Source: Monocercomonoides exilis (taxonomy: Eukaryota > Preaxostyla > Oxymonadida > Polymastigidae). From it: a DNA stretch of 64,000 bases. This document shows positions 12,007 through 21,429 of the stretch, piece after piece. Every line of letters begins with the position of its first letter. The stretch's first letter is position 1. Below the pieces are notes generated by a model. That model ran no database searches and was not told the DNA's origin. It was given only the letters and a program-made list of their open reading frames with translations. The stretch lies in contig LSRY02000040.1 of assembly GCA_001643675.2 (NCBI GenBank), forward strand, positions 834,001-898,000, in the 5' to 3' direction. Both the position numbers and the translations under genes were made by a program.

Positions 12007-12495
12007 TCTTTCTCCTTCACCTTCTTCTTCTTCTTTTCTATCATTTTTATTTTTCATTCCTCCTTTCTCTTTCTCTTTCTTCTTCCTCTTCTTCTGCTTG
12101 TGCTTCTGTATCTGTAAATGTATCCGCTTCTGCTAATTCTGCTTTATGCGTAAATGAGGAAGAGACTACACAAGTTGCGAAGTTCCAGCAAGCAGAGTTA
12201 ACGAAGGAACGCCGAGAGAACAAATTTCAACTCTTGGCGCCTTTTCTATATGCTCAAAGTGCGCAAAACCATTTATTTTTGGTTTATTCGCTGTGTCTGT
12301 TTGGGTGTCAAGGAAATAAAGCAGGCAGCGATGCATATGAGTGTACGAGAGTTGTTTTTTTGGAGACTGTATATGAGATTAAACAAGATAATTATTTTGT
12401 TGCAGCTACGTTTGAAGAAAAGCAAACAGACGTTTGTGTGTGACAGGCTAGCGTGGAGATGGAGATAAAGACAATCTGAAAATGGGTAATTCTTC

Positions 12496-12556
12496 TTATT
12501 TGAGCAAGGATACAATAAAAGTGCTGTTAATGTGTGAGATGCAGATAGTTGTTGAA

Positions 12557-12592
<36 letters not shown>

Positions 12593-13425
12593 AGAAGAAG
12601 AAGAAGAAGAAAAGGAGGAGGATGAGGAATAGAAGAAGAAGAAGAAGGTGAAGAAGAAGAAGAAGATAATGATGATGAAAGAGAGAAGATAAGTTTCAAT
12701 AATTCTGTTTCAACACTTGCTGTTATCATCGCTGAGTTTGATGTTGAACTTGAATCAGAGACTGTCCAGCCACTATGATCATCATTTCCTTTTATTTCGT
12801 GTTTCTGTTCATCAAATGCCAATTCATCGCTCATCAAAATCATTCCATTCACAACAACTTTCTTTTCTTCTGTTTGTCGTGTGAGTGAGTGCTTCATTGT
12901 CAAACAAGGGAAGTGAACAATTCCACAATGTGAGTGATCGGATGCCTCAGCATTACTCACATATATTTCTACTGGTGTGGGAAGGAGATAGATGCACAGA
13001 GGAATGGCCACGCTTGTGTTTCCATTGTTGTATCCTCTCACCTTCTCAAGAGAATCCAAGGAGGCTTCCACACATGTAATGTTTACTGATTTTGCAGTCA
13101 CTTCTAGATTATGAGAAAGAACAAAGATGTCTCTGCACCATTTGGCTGTGTTTATTCCAAAAGAAGAGGATATCAGGAAATCTGGATTTTCAGTCAATAA
13201 TTGAAGAAGAATTCCTCCCCCAAATCCATATGTTGCAGAGCAAAAGCATCCTTCAAAAGATCCACCTTTCACTTTCACTTCATTTTCATTCCCAACACAC
13301 AGCATCATCGATCCCCCATCAGCCGATGTTCTGCTTCCACATCCTGAAATTGCTCTCGAATTCAGATCTTTGTTAATTATGCCATTGAAAAAACAAATGT
13401 TGGCTGTCAACTGTGAACTTTTCAA
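12496..13425 (-). pseudogene. Fragment of a beta-helix membrane protein of the pseudokinase type
   Basis: A 309-codon minus-strand frame has the same style as the captured pseudokinase gene at 4.9-8.2 kb. It contains GGSFEGCFCSATYGFGGGIL, then YLLPTPVEIYVSNAEASDHS, KHSLTRQTEEKKVVVNGMIL and SGWTVSD. In relatives I recall, this is the extracellular segment before the first beta-helix repeats. Both ends are missing. Upstream of 13425 the DNA turns AT-rich, and downstream the frame dissolves into Ser and Leu runs encoded by AAGAAG and AAAG microsatellites (12555-12670). No transmembrane or kinase part remains, so it is a relic even though this stretch is open. Confidence 0.65.
12554..12612 (+). 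repeat. AAAG and AAG microsatellite
   Basis: About nine AAAG units are followed by AAG units. They end the beta-helix fragment and may mark the breakpoint of the captured piece. Confidence 0.8.
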
Positions 13426-13895
13426 AAAAAAGAATGATTTAATAATAAATTAAAAATACAATATTTTTGTAAAAATTAAATGCAAACCACTAAATTTATT
13501 AAATTTTCAGATGTATCGAATATATGTGCTCAATTTTCGCATTTATTTCATTTTCATGTGTATAATGCAAATGAAAAATGCCATTAATTTGAAATTTAGA
13601 ATAAACATAAAAAATCAAATTTATCTGGAAAAAAAAATCGAAACACGCCTTGCTCATTTCATTGATAAACAATTGCAAAGCAGTTCAATCGGGTGAAACA
13701 CTTTTTCATGGAAAAATTGATATTTTAATTTAGATAAAAAAATTTGAAACATAATTTTTTGTTAAAGAAAATATCTTTTCAAAAAGAAGTTTGCTATGAA
13801 CAAACAAACATCAGTGTGAAAGTTTCATATATTTATTTGTATTATGGAAACGGAGTTTTTTTTTATTTACTTTCATGGGACAGAATTTTGATCTG
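13426..13895. other. AT-rich right part of E2
   Basis: AT-rich DNA leading to the right TIR. A 61-codon plus frame at 13511-13696 is AT-driven and has no recognisable family. Confidence 0.5.
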
Positions 13896-13926
13896 CAGCG
13901 ACTTTTCATAAAGAATGACCAAAATG

Positions 13927-14012
13927 TTTTATTATTAAATCTTCTTTTTGTTTATCACAATGATTTATAGAATAAACAAGGATTGGAAATGTACCTTAAA
14001 TACACCTATGCC
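13927..14012 (-). repeat. Right TIR of E1, outer part
   Basis: These 86 bases are complementary to 4009-4094 with few mismatches. They were separated from 8571-8827 by the E2 insertion and end at the 8-bp duplication ATATTTTT. Confidence 0.85.
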
Positions 14013-14020
14013 ATATTTTT

Positions 14021-14508
14021 TGATAAAAAGAGAGAGAGAGATTGAGTTGAAAGTGAAAATTGTTCAGAGATTTCTCCTTTGCAGAAGAAAAAGGAACATA
14101 AGACAAGAATTTCAAAGAATTTCTCCGTTGACAACAATTGACTCTCATCTTCTCAATTTTCAAAAATTAATCATCTCATTCAAAGCATTCATCACAATCA
14201 TTGTCTTCTGGATCTTCTTTAAATATATCATCAACAATTCACACAACTTTTTCTTCTTCTTCTTCTTCTTCTTCTTCTTTTGTTAATTTGACATGTCTGT
14301 TTTCAATTGAGTTAAGGAATTATCTCAGGAATAATTTGAACGTAAACGAACGATGGAATTTTTTTTGGTAATTTTTTGCTAAATTATTTGCTGAAGAAGA
14401 AGAAGAAGAAGAAGAAGAAGAAGAAGGGGAAGAAGAAGAACATGAAGCTGGTTGAGAGCTTGCCACCAACTGCGGAATGTGCTTAACAGAGCGAGAAAAA
14501 GAAAAATG
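14021..14508. other. Spacer with GAGA and TTC repeats
   Basis: AT-rich DNA with a GA run near 14030, a TTC run at 14246-14280 and a GAA run at 14394-14426. A low-complexity plus frame runs through 13948-14286. No gene is supported. Confidence 0.45.
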
Positions 14509-15690
14509 TTACCAGGAAGACTTAAACGAGATAGGAGGAACTTCGTCCATGCCACTTGACTCAAAAAACAGCTTTGTATCTCTTTCAACTTCATTCGGTG
14601 TTCTGCAGATTGTTATTTCAACATGGAACAATGAATGACTCTTGTGCTTATGTGAGTGTATGCTTCATTGTTACATGCACAATCTTCACAATCCTTTCAA
14701 ATGGCAAATGAATGTTCGACCTCTTCTTCTCCTTCTCATTCTCATTCTCTCTCTGCATCGTCCATCCCAGCTTCCACTTCTCCGCTTCAATTTCTAAATT
14801 ATTCATTCTCTCTCTGCTGAATGTGCTCAAACGGATTTAAACCACAACAGAAGACAAGTGCACAAAGGGCAAAAAGCAACAGGAAAGCGAGCAACTAAAG
14901 AATTTGGCAGAGAAAATTACACATACGAAGATGAATACGAAGAAGAAGGGAAAGAGGAGGTGGAAGAGCTGGTTGTTTGTGGGAAAGCATCAGGAAAGAG
15001 ATGGGAATGAGCACAAGGCGAGCCAACAATGGTCGAATAAGATGAAGAAGCCAATGGAGATATTGTATTATAATTGGAGAGAGAAGGCGACAGATCTGAA
15101 ATTGCAGAAGAAGAGAAAGAAGAAGATACGCAAAAGGGAGGAGAGGAAGAGGAAAGCGAATAAGAGCCATTGGAATTCCTGTTTTGAACAATCTCATCAA
15201 TTGAAGTGGAAGCATTGAAGAAGAGAGAAGAGCCACGGCTTGACAGATCAGGTGCTGCATTTGGAGAGTGAAGCGGGGTTGATACAAAAGGCAGCTGAAA
15301 CGCACCTCCTTGGAATTCGACTGATGAATTGAGAAGAAACGAAGAAAAGGAAAAAGATGAAGAAGGATATGACAATGATGGAGATGACGATTTATCACTA
15401 GAGTCATTCTGTTGTTTCATTTCTTCTTTTTCATCAACACTTCCTTCTTCATCGCTTGTTGTGCTATCATCCATTCCAATGAGAATGATGTCAGACATGA
15501 TGAGTGCTGCCCTCAAAAGCGACAGGTCGTCTTTGCCGAGAGAGAAGCAGTCGTCGATGGAAAACAGCACATCCTGTTTCAGCTGAACGCAGGAAACGAG
15601 ATGGATGACTTGCTGTGGGATGATGGGAAATATTGCAACGATCTGTGGAGTGGGTGTGGGAAAGGACAATAGCTCCGTTGGGGAAGAAGA
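14509..15690 (-). pseudogene. Decayed gene for a Ser-rich protein
   Basis: A minus-strand frame of 250 codons (15669-14917) begins with a non-repetitive segment, HLVSCVQLKQDVLFSIDDCF and LSLLRAALIMSDIILIGMDD, followed by a long Ser-rich region. After a TAA the coding-like sequence resumes in other frames: RMNNLEIEAEKWKLGWTMQR and FERIVKIVHVTMKHTLT (14820-14650), then DTKLFFESSGMDEVPPISFK before a TAA at 14509. At least two frameshifts and several stops are needed. No family was recognised. There is no start codon context at the upstream end, so the 5' part is probably missing too. Confidence 0.55.
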
Positions 15691-16190
15691 AAGTTAAAAA
15701 GAAGAAGATAGTGAAGAAGGAAAAGATGCTATTACAGAATAGGAAATATCTGAAAAGCGTTAAAATAAAATTGAAAAACTATCAAGCAATAAAAAAATTC
15801 AAAAGGCATAGAGAGATGAACAAAGCTGTTGAGAATACAGAATGAAAGGCAAACAGGATATGTTGAAAGCTATTAAAGCACTTCGAACATTTTCACAGAA
15901 CGGAAGCGATGTTTGAGTGAAAAAAGAAAGAAATGCAACACATATTCTCCTTCTTATTTTCTTTCATAGTGAATATTGCTTTCAGTTCCCTCTTTCAAAT
16001 ATTATTCTTTCTATTTGCTCATTGATATTAACGCTTTTCAAGAACTATTTTCAAATATGCAGTTTATTCATGAAAATATTGATTGATGATTTTTGAAAAA
16101 ATCAAAAAAGAAAACAGACGATTAGTTATTTATTTCAAAATAATTGATTGTATTGTGAAATGAAAAACTTATTGTAAAAAGGCTAAAGAG
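15691..16190. other. Spacer
   Basis: A Lys-rich 70-codon plus frame at 15633-15845 and AT-rich DNA. Nothing convincing. Confidence 0.4.
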
Positions 16191-16663
16191 TTAAAGAGCT
16201 ATTAAAGCTTCAAAAGATAATGAATGCTTTCCGTCACCAGAGATCCTTTTCATCCTTGAAAAGATACGTTCGCAGCTTCCTTCGCTGCATGGAGACGAAA
16301 CCAATGAATAACAGATGTTTGAGTATATTGTTTGAATAGGTCCTTTTTTTGTAATCTCTGTGTAGAACTTTTGTATGTCGTCTTCAAATATGAAGCTTTG
16401 TGCTTCATTCAAAAAATCCAGAAACAGTTTGAAGCATAAATCACTGATCTCTTTCGATTGATTTGATAAAACTGTTGTAACATATCTTTCAAAACTTTGT
16501 CAAATTTGTGTATCCCAGCAAGATGATATGGAGCACACCACTTGATCGCAAACTTCTTTCTCTTTTCTAGTTCCAGTTGGGAAGTTAAATTGATCTTCTG
16601 GTTTGAAAACAGCACCTCCACATCATCTCCTCCACATTCTATTTCATCAGTTCCGTCTTCCAT
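16191..16663 (-). pseudogene. hAT-family transposase remnant, C-terminal dimerisation region
   Basis: The last ~75 codons contain SSPCSEGSCERIFSRMKR followed by a final L-rich helix (HSLSFEALIAL). This matches the C-terminal dimerisation motif of hAT transposases, where a Ser/Pro-rich turn precedes 'sER.FS' and a helix. The upstream half (KFAIKWCAPYHLAGIHKFDK) is in another frame. A single-base frameshift near 16465 restores continuity through SKEISDLCFKLFLDFLNEAQ. The N-terminal zinc finger and RNase-H-like catalytic domain are absent, so the copy cannot be autonomous. TIRs could not be assigned. E1, with its 8-bp duplication, ends 2.2 kb away, but its ends have not been linked to this gene. 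Confidence 0.7.
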
Positions 16664-17478
16664 TGCATCTTCAATTAAGTCATGAGAATTATCTCAGAAA
16701 ATTGTGATGTGAGAATATGTCAAACATGTCGAAGAAAAACTATCAAAAGAAGAGCACGAGGAAGTTGTTGAAGGAAACGAAAAAGACTCATGAATGCTTT
16801 CATCTTTTTTCTTTTCACTTTATTTTGTTAATCCGGTCATTTGAAGATACATTTTAAAGTGTGTTTTCGCTATTCAAAGTGAATTAATCAATCAAAAAAC
16901 GATGCATTTAATATGTTAATCAATAAAGGCATTCTGAAATTCACTCAAATGATTTTAACATTCAATTATGTTGGGTGTTGACACAAAAATTTGACAAAGT
17001 CAAAAAAAGATCGACCAGACTGTGACTTAGGCAATTTCCAAAAAATTGATCCGGTCAAAACCCATTAACGTGTTCTTTATTTCTTTAAAAAAGTATCGAT
17101 TATTTTTTGTTCGATTTGAATTTTTCATTTTCCTTTTATTTAATTAAGTGTGTGAACGATAAACTGTTAAACTTTTGAATAATTTTGATGAGACATAAAT
17201 ACTTTTTGACTTCAATAATTTTTTAAGTCAGTCAAAAGTAGATTTCCTTAAGACAAAAGTCTGAAGTCACCCAGGCTTTGAAAATTATAACAATAAATTA
17301 TGTTTTTTTTAATAATAACCATTTGAGTTATAAATTTTCTTTCCAAAATTTTTATTCAAATGTAATTTTATGTCATCTTGATATTAACAATCATTCGTGC
17401 TTCAATGCTTGCGTCGGTTGATTTCAGGCTGCGAGTGGGGCTGGTTCAGAAGGATATCAGGCTGCGAGCAGGGCTGGC
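16664..17478. other. AT-rich spacer with transposon-like ends
   Basis: This has GTTGGGTGTTGACAC near 16970 and CACCCAGGCTTTG near 17267, which could be opposite ends of a short degenerate element. A 16-17 bp direct repeat, AGGCTGCGAG(T/C)GGGGCTGG-like, occurs at about 17427 and 17459. No gene is supported. Confidence 0.35.
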
Positions 17479-18660
17479 ATGTTTAATGATGGAAGGGAGG
17501 GAAGGGCGAGTGCGTTTGAAGCTGGAGTTGAAACGGAAAGTAAGTTAGGTGGTGGAGGAATTGTGATGGAAAGAGAGTTGAATGATGGAGAAGTTGAAAT
17601 GGAAGGAGGATTTGATGGAGGGAGGGATGAAGGAAATGTTGAACGAAATTCAGAAAATAATATATGTTTGTTAGAAAAGATGGAAAGAAAAAGAAAAAGC
17701 TTTGGAGTTTTTTCTCCAAATGAAAAAAGATTAACTGAAAAAACAAAAAAAGATTTACATTTTTAAATGAAAAAAGATATTAATATTAAAATGTTTTTTT
17801 CAACATTCTGTAAAAAAACAAGAAATTTCAAAAAATCAAAGAAAAAGACTGATTTGTGTGAGATTTGTGAGAGAGGGAATTATTTGGAAAAGAAAAAGAA
17901 AAAAATAGAAAGAAAAGAATTAAAATTGGGCCAAACAAAAGATGATGAATTGATGTTGGGCCATTCATCATCGAAAAATGTCACAACATCAAAGAAACTT
18001 TTTTTATGAGAAGAATGAAAATTTACGAAAAAATAAAGTTATTATTTAAATGGATTTAAAAGAGAATTGGTGTTTATTAATTTCTAATTATGAGACTGGA
18101 AAATCATTTTTTAATAAGAAACAAATTTCTCATTTGTGTTTTGTTGTTTTTAATGTTGATAATTTCGGAAATTTAAAAAAATGTTGTTTTAATTATTTTT
18201 CCGAAATTTTATCTCATGATTATCGTTTTGTATGTGAATGTTTGAAACAACTACTGCAATTTGATATTTTTTTGAATGTTGATGCTTTTAACTTTTTTTG
18301 TGACAATGGTCCGCATTTTCGTAATTCTCATATTTTTAATTTTATATTTTCTGATAATTCTTTTTTGTTTGAAAATAAACATTGTTCACTTTCATTTTTT
18401 GCTTAACATCATTGTTAAAATGAATGTGATAGTGAGTTTGGTTTTTTTACAAATTTGATTAACAATATTCTTTCCAATAAAGTTTTGAATAATATTTTTG
18501 ATTTAATTGATTTTTTTTTGATAATAGTGATTCATATTTATTTAACACAAATTCTGATAATTCTTCTTTTTTCATTTCTGATTCTTTAAATAGTAACTTT
18601 AATTATTCTTCTAATATTTTTTTCTCTTCTTCTCAAAATCAGGAAAAAAAGAATAATGAA
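17479..18660 (+). pseudogene. DDE-type transposase pseudogene with nonsense changes in the catalytic motif
   Basis: The plus strand reads through three consecutive segments. The first is Glu/Gly-rich (17479-17766). The second has a KKTDLCEICERGNYLEKKKK motif (about 17830-17900). The third is a core at 18050-18406, continuing in the same frame through stops to about 18660. The core has an MDLKENW start that may hold the first catalytic Asp. CDNGPHFRNS holds the probable second. A degenerate third motif reads FFA-stop-HHC-stop-NECDSEFG, where a residue pattern FFxEHHGKxxCDxxFG would be expected from relatives I recall. All three changes there are single-base substitutions. The C-terminal part is Asn/Ser-rich. 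Low GC content and stops show long inactivity. The exact superfamily name is uncertain. Confidence 0.6.
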
Positions 18661-19109
18661 ACGAGGCATTATTTTTTAAGGTTTGAATTTATTTATTTAT
18701 TTATTTGGGGTACAATTCTTTCATTTATGAAAAAAACAACGATTTGTTCCAAACTTTTTATCCAATCTTATCATAATATGTCTTTCATTTCCATGTCTAA
18801 AAAACACAGAAAAATTCTAATTTTGTGAAAAATATTTGTCAAAGTTAAATGGAACAAAATTCTTAAAGCGAAAAATTTCGTCCCATTTATTTATTTATTT
18901 TTTTAGTCACAAAGAATTAAAAGAAACAAACTGGAATAAAATGAAAATAAAAGGGATTAAAAATTATTTGTTTTTTTAAAATAATTCAGTGAAACTTCTC
19001 GTTTCATCAATCAGCTGCGAAAATAGCTCAGGTGTGTTTGAAATAGAATATGAAATTATGAAAAAGTTAGAAACAAATAAAAAGAAAAATTTTTTTGAAG
19101 AAAAGATTA
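18661..19109. repeat. AT-rich tract with a dispersed ~140-bp repeat
   Basis: The segment 18755-18895 (CCAATCTTATCATAATA... to ...AATTTCGTCCCAT) is similar to 52560-52690 and, in part, to 58870-58995 and 26680-26705. It ends in GGAACAAAATTC. This is probably an old short transposable element. Confidence 0.5.
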
Positions 19110-19395
19110 TAAAAAAAATGATATTTTTATATCAGAAAAAGGAAAATTTGGAAAAGGTGTGAAGAAAGTTATTGTAAATATAATGAAATTTTTTAATTTA
19201 CATAAAGAAAAAGATTTTTCAAATTTGAATAATAATATTTTTAATAATTCGAACAATTTTTTCGATTCAAATAGCTTGACAAGTGAAACAGGTGTGTCAC
19301 AGGTGTGTAATTCAAATTCTGAAAATTCATTTTGTGATACATTTTTTGATAATTATTCTTTTAACGATTCAATTGATAATTCTTTTTTAAATTAA
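19110..19395 (+). pseudogene. Asn/Ser-rich fragment, possibly an N-terminal transposase piece
   Basis: The frame reads GKFGKGVKKVIVNIMKFFNL and then a long Asn, Asp and Ser stretch containing TSETGVSQVCNS. The start resembles the DNA-binding N-terminus of transposases, and the Asn/Ser-rich style matches the tail of the transposase pseudogene just upstream. It is short and unsupported by a domain. Confidence 0.3.
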
Positions 19396-19426
19396 AATAT
19401 TTTTTTAGCTAAATTTTCACTGTATA

Positions 19427-19857
19427 ATTGGGTGATTTTTTTTGATATCATCAAAAATTCCGACGTTTGATCAAAAAATTTTTTCATTAAGGGTGGGATT
19501 GATACGAGATTTTTTATTTGAAATTACATAAAAATAAAGTTTAATATATATTTATTATTTATTATTTGTTTATTTCAATTTGTTTTTAATTTGTTTTTGC
19601 TTCATATTTGATAAAAAATATAAACTTTTTCCAAAAAATAATCGAAACTTCAATGAACAGAAAAAATAAAAAGTTTTCTGGTTTTAAAAATATGATAACA
19701 ATAATCACAATAACGATGAAAATCAATATTCTAAGTTAAAAACAGTTAAATAATATTATTGAAAAAATATAAAATAAGATTAGTTGAAATCGATAAATAT
19801 TTAATGAAAACATTCAATTTTCAGCGTTTCATCATCTGATTCGCAAACAGTCCTTTC
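19427..19857. other. AT-rich left part of E5
   Basis: AT-rich DNA with no gene after the inverted repeat. Confidence 0.5.
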
Positions 19858-19904
19858 TTGAAGTCATATCAGCTTCAAATGCCTCTATTTCACTCTTCTG
19901 CAAA

Positions 19905-20453
19905 AAGTGAGATTTATGCATTCTATTCAAATCTCACCTTTCTCAATTCAAATCCAATCAGATTCATACGAAAATGTCAACGCCAATTCCCTTCCCAATC
20001 ACTTCACCCTGGGTACTTTCCATATGGATTCGCTCTCCCAACTCCATAGCCACCCTGGACAACGAGATATCCCGCTTTTATTCATTTACATTCTTTTCCA
20101 CCTCCTGCCCTGAAAGAAACACAAAAACATTCAAAAGGCAAATATTCATATAAAAAAAAAAAAATTAAATACCAAACTTCCCTTCATCTTTATTTTGCCA
20201 GAATGCACATCTCCACAGCCATCATCATTCAAAAAATCAATCTCTCCATTTCAGCCTCAGAATGGTTGAATACAGCACTGAATGCATCTCCACAAAATAC
20301 ATTGAATATCTCACTGGAGGGTCTTCTCAGCCCGTACACATTGTGGTGGCTGTCCAGAGGTGTTTTTTCTGTTTTTGTCATGATCTTCTCCTTTAATAAT
20401 ATTCTCAAATACCCAAAGCAGTATTTGATGTTTATCTCATCAACACCAGGCAC
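19905..20453 (-). pseudogene. Decayed minus-strand gene fragment
   Basis: The minus strand reads NIKYCFGYLRILLKEKIMTK, KTPLDSHHNVYGLRRPSSEI and CGDAFSAVFNHSEAEMERLI. A frame change follows, then GCGDVHSGKIKMKGSL and a possible intron of about 80 bp (GTATTTAATT to TTTCTTTCAG). Short pieces such as RVAMELGERIHMESTQGEVI continue beyond it. No family was recognised. The coding-like composition and interrupted frame suggest a relic. Confidence 0.4.
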
Positions 20454-20535
20454 AGGATTGATATGGGGCAGAGAAGAGATGGAAGAATATTTTTTGTGGC
20501 AGGGGATGGGAGTTGAGAGTTTTATGGAATGTTAA

Positions 20536-21414
20536 TGTTTCGAGAGAGATTTTTGAATGGAAGAAATTCTGAGACAAAAAGATGGGGAAGAGTGGGTCTA
20601 GATTTGGGGAAGATTATATAGTCAATATATAGAGAAGTGGCTGGGGATGATGAAGAAGGTGATTATTGTTGATTGGAGAAATGGATTTTGAAGAGAAAGA
20701 AAAGAGGGCAAAAGCTTGAAAGAAGAAGAATATTTCGAAATGTTCTAATGGAAGAGAGGTAATTTTTGAGAGGAGAAGAATGTATTTTGGAAGAGAATGG
20801 GAAAGATGAAGAAAAGGAGGGGTTTGATATTTTCTGAGAATATTGAGGGCTGAATGGAAGAGGTGAATGGAAAGGAAAAGAAATTGAGAAATATTATCAT
20901 TTTCTATTTTTGAGAGGAATGGAGAGGAAATTGCAAAAAGAAAGTGAATTGGCTTTGAAGAAATTCAACTTTATTGATAAATAACAGAACAAAAGCCAGA
21001 AATTCTTCAATTTGGATTATTGTTTCCTTGTGAAGTTGACTTGTTTTATACGGCATTGCATCAATCGCCAACATCACATGAAACATATCAACTTCTTCAC
21101 TAAATTTATTGGAATATAAATGGATTTCTCAATCACCATAAATATTTATTTTCATCATCATCTCATCTTCTTCACCTTATTTCTCATCTTCCTCGTAATT
21201 TCCTTCTTCTTCACCTTCTCCAAATTCTTCACCTTCTTGACCTTCTTTTTTGGTTCCTCTTTTCACTTTGTGTTGCATCACATTCAACCTTCAGATGTTT
21301 GTAAGCTGTTCAATCAGCATCACCAGTTTGCCTTCCAAAATGAAATCTCAATAACTATTCTTCCTCTCTACAGTATCTTCGTCGCTGTATAAGCCTTCTG
21401 TGAGATAACGAAAT
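20536..21414. other. Purine-rich tract
   Basis: The plus strand at 20540-20960 is strikingly purine-rich (GGAAGAG-type). It is followed by AT-rich DNA and a Phe/Ile-rich low-complexity frame at 21120-21392. No gene is supported. Confidence 0.4.
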
Positions 21415-21429
21415 GTGCTTTTGAACTAT

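Larger units (their letters stand above)
9690..12443 (+). pseudogene. Long decayed gene for a protein with acidic and Ser-rich repeats
   Basis: Coding-like, GC-rich segments continue one another on the plus strand through several stops and frame changes. An Ala/Val-rich helical part (FTSAEAMGFIKRRLQIVEPE, 9770-10092) meets an in-frame TAG at about 10093. Next is a Glu-rich part (10196-10556), then Asp and Glu runs with TAG codons that look like mutated GAG (10600-10800). The segments at about 10960-11290 include WEDAGEMVEIKLRNKAEEKS and YEFVCGIYICKDELIRLANA. A Ser/Pro-rich repeat occupies 11730-12010. The C-terminal part is KFQQAELTKERRENKFQLLA. No domain was recognised. Nonsense substitutions are at least as common as indels. 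The parent gene cannot be named. Confidence 0.6.
8828..13920. mobile_element. TIR element E2 nested in the right TIR of E1
   Basis: The left end starts GGTCATTCTTTTTGAAAAGT and the right end is its reverse complement with one mismatch over about 23 bases. The intact left TIR of E1 shows the pre-insertion sequence (CCATACAAATGTTTTATT). Comparison reveals a 6-bp target duplication, CAAATG at 8822-8827 and AAAATG at 13921-13926, with one mismatch. The 5.1-kb interior has no transposase. It holds two host-type gene relics in opposite orientations, about 9690-12443 (plus) and 12496-13425 (minus). The TIR is related to that of the 236-bp element at 47983-48218. This is best read as a non-autonomous element that captured or accumulated gene pieces. 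Confidence 0.72.
4001..14020. mobile_element. Large TIR element E1 with perfect 8-bp target-site duplication
   Basis: The ends begin GGCATAGGTGTATTTAAGG (4009) and finish with the reverse complement at 14012. Both sides are flanked by the same eight bases, ATATTTTT (4001-4008 and 14013-14020). The left arm is 4009-4350. The right arm is split into 8571-8827 and 13927-14012 by insertion of element E2. The two arms have matching lengths: 86 bases outside the E2 insertion point on each side, and about 257 inside. Without E2 the element is about 4.9 kb. Its only recognisable cargo is the 3' part of a host-type membrane pseudokinase gene (4872-8186, minus), and no transposase was seen. An 8-bp duplication is usual for hAT and some Mutator-like elements, and the long TIRs favour a Mutator-like type. 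That class assignment is inference. Confidence 0.8.

Noticed and set aside
13948-14286. Plus-strand frame of 112 codons across the right end of E1
   Set aside because: It spans the TIR, the target duplication and a TTC microsatellite, so it is an accidental frame.
18385-18430. In-frame TAA codons as reassigned Gln codons (as in some other oxymonads)
   Set aside because: The stops sit where Glu and Lys are expected, and all intact genes end normally with TAA or TAG/TGA at the expected ends, so the code is standard.
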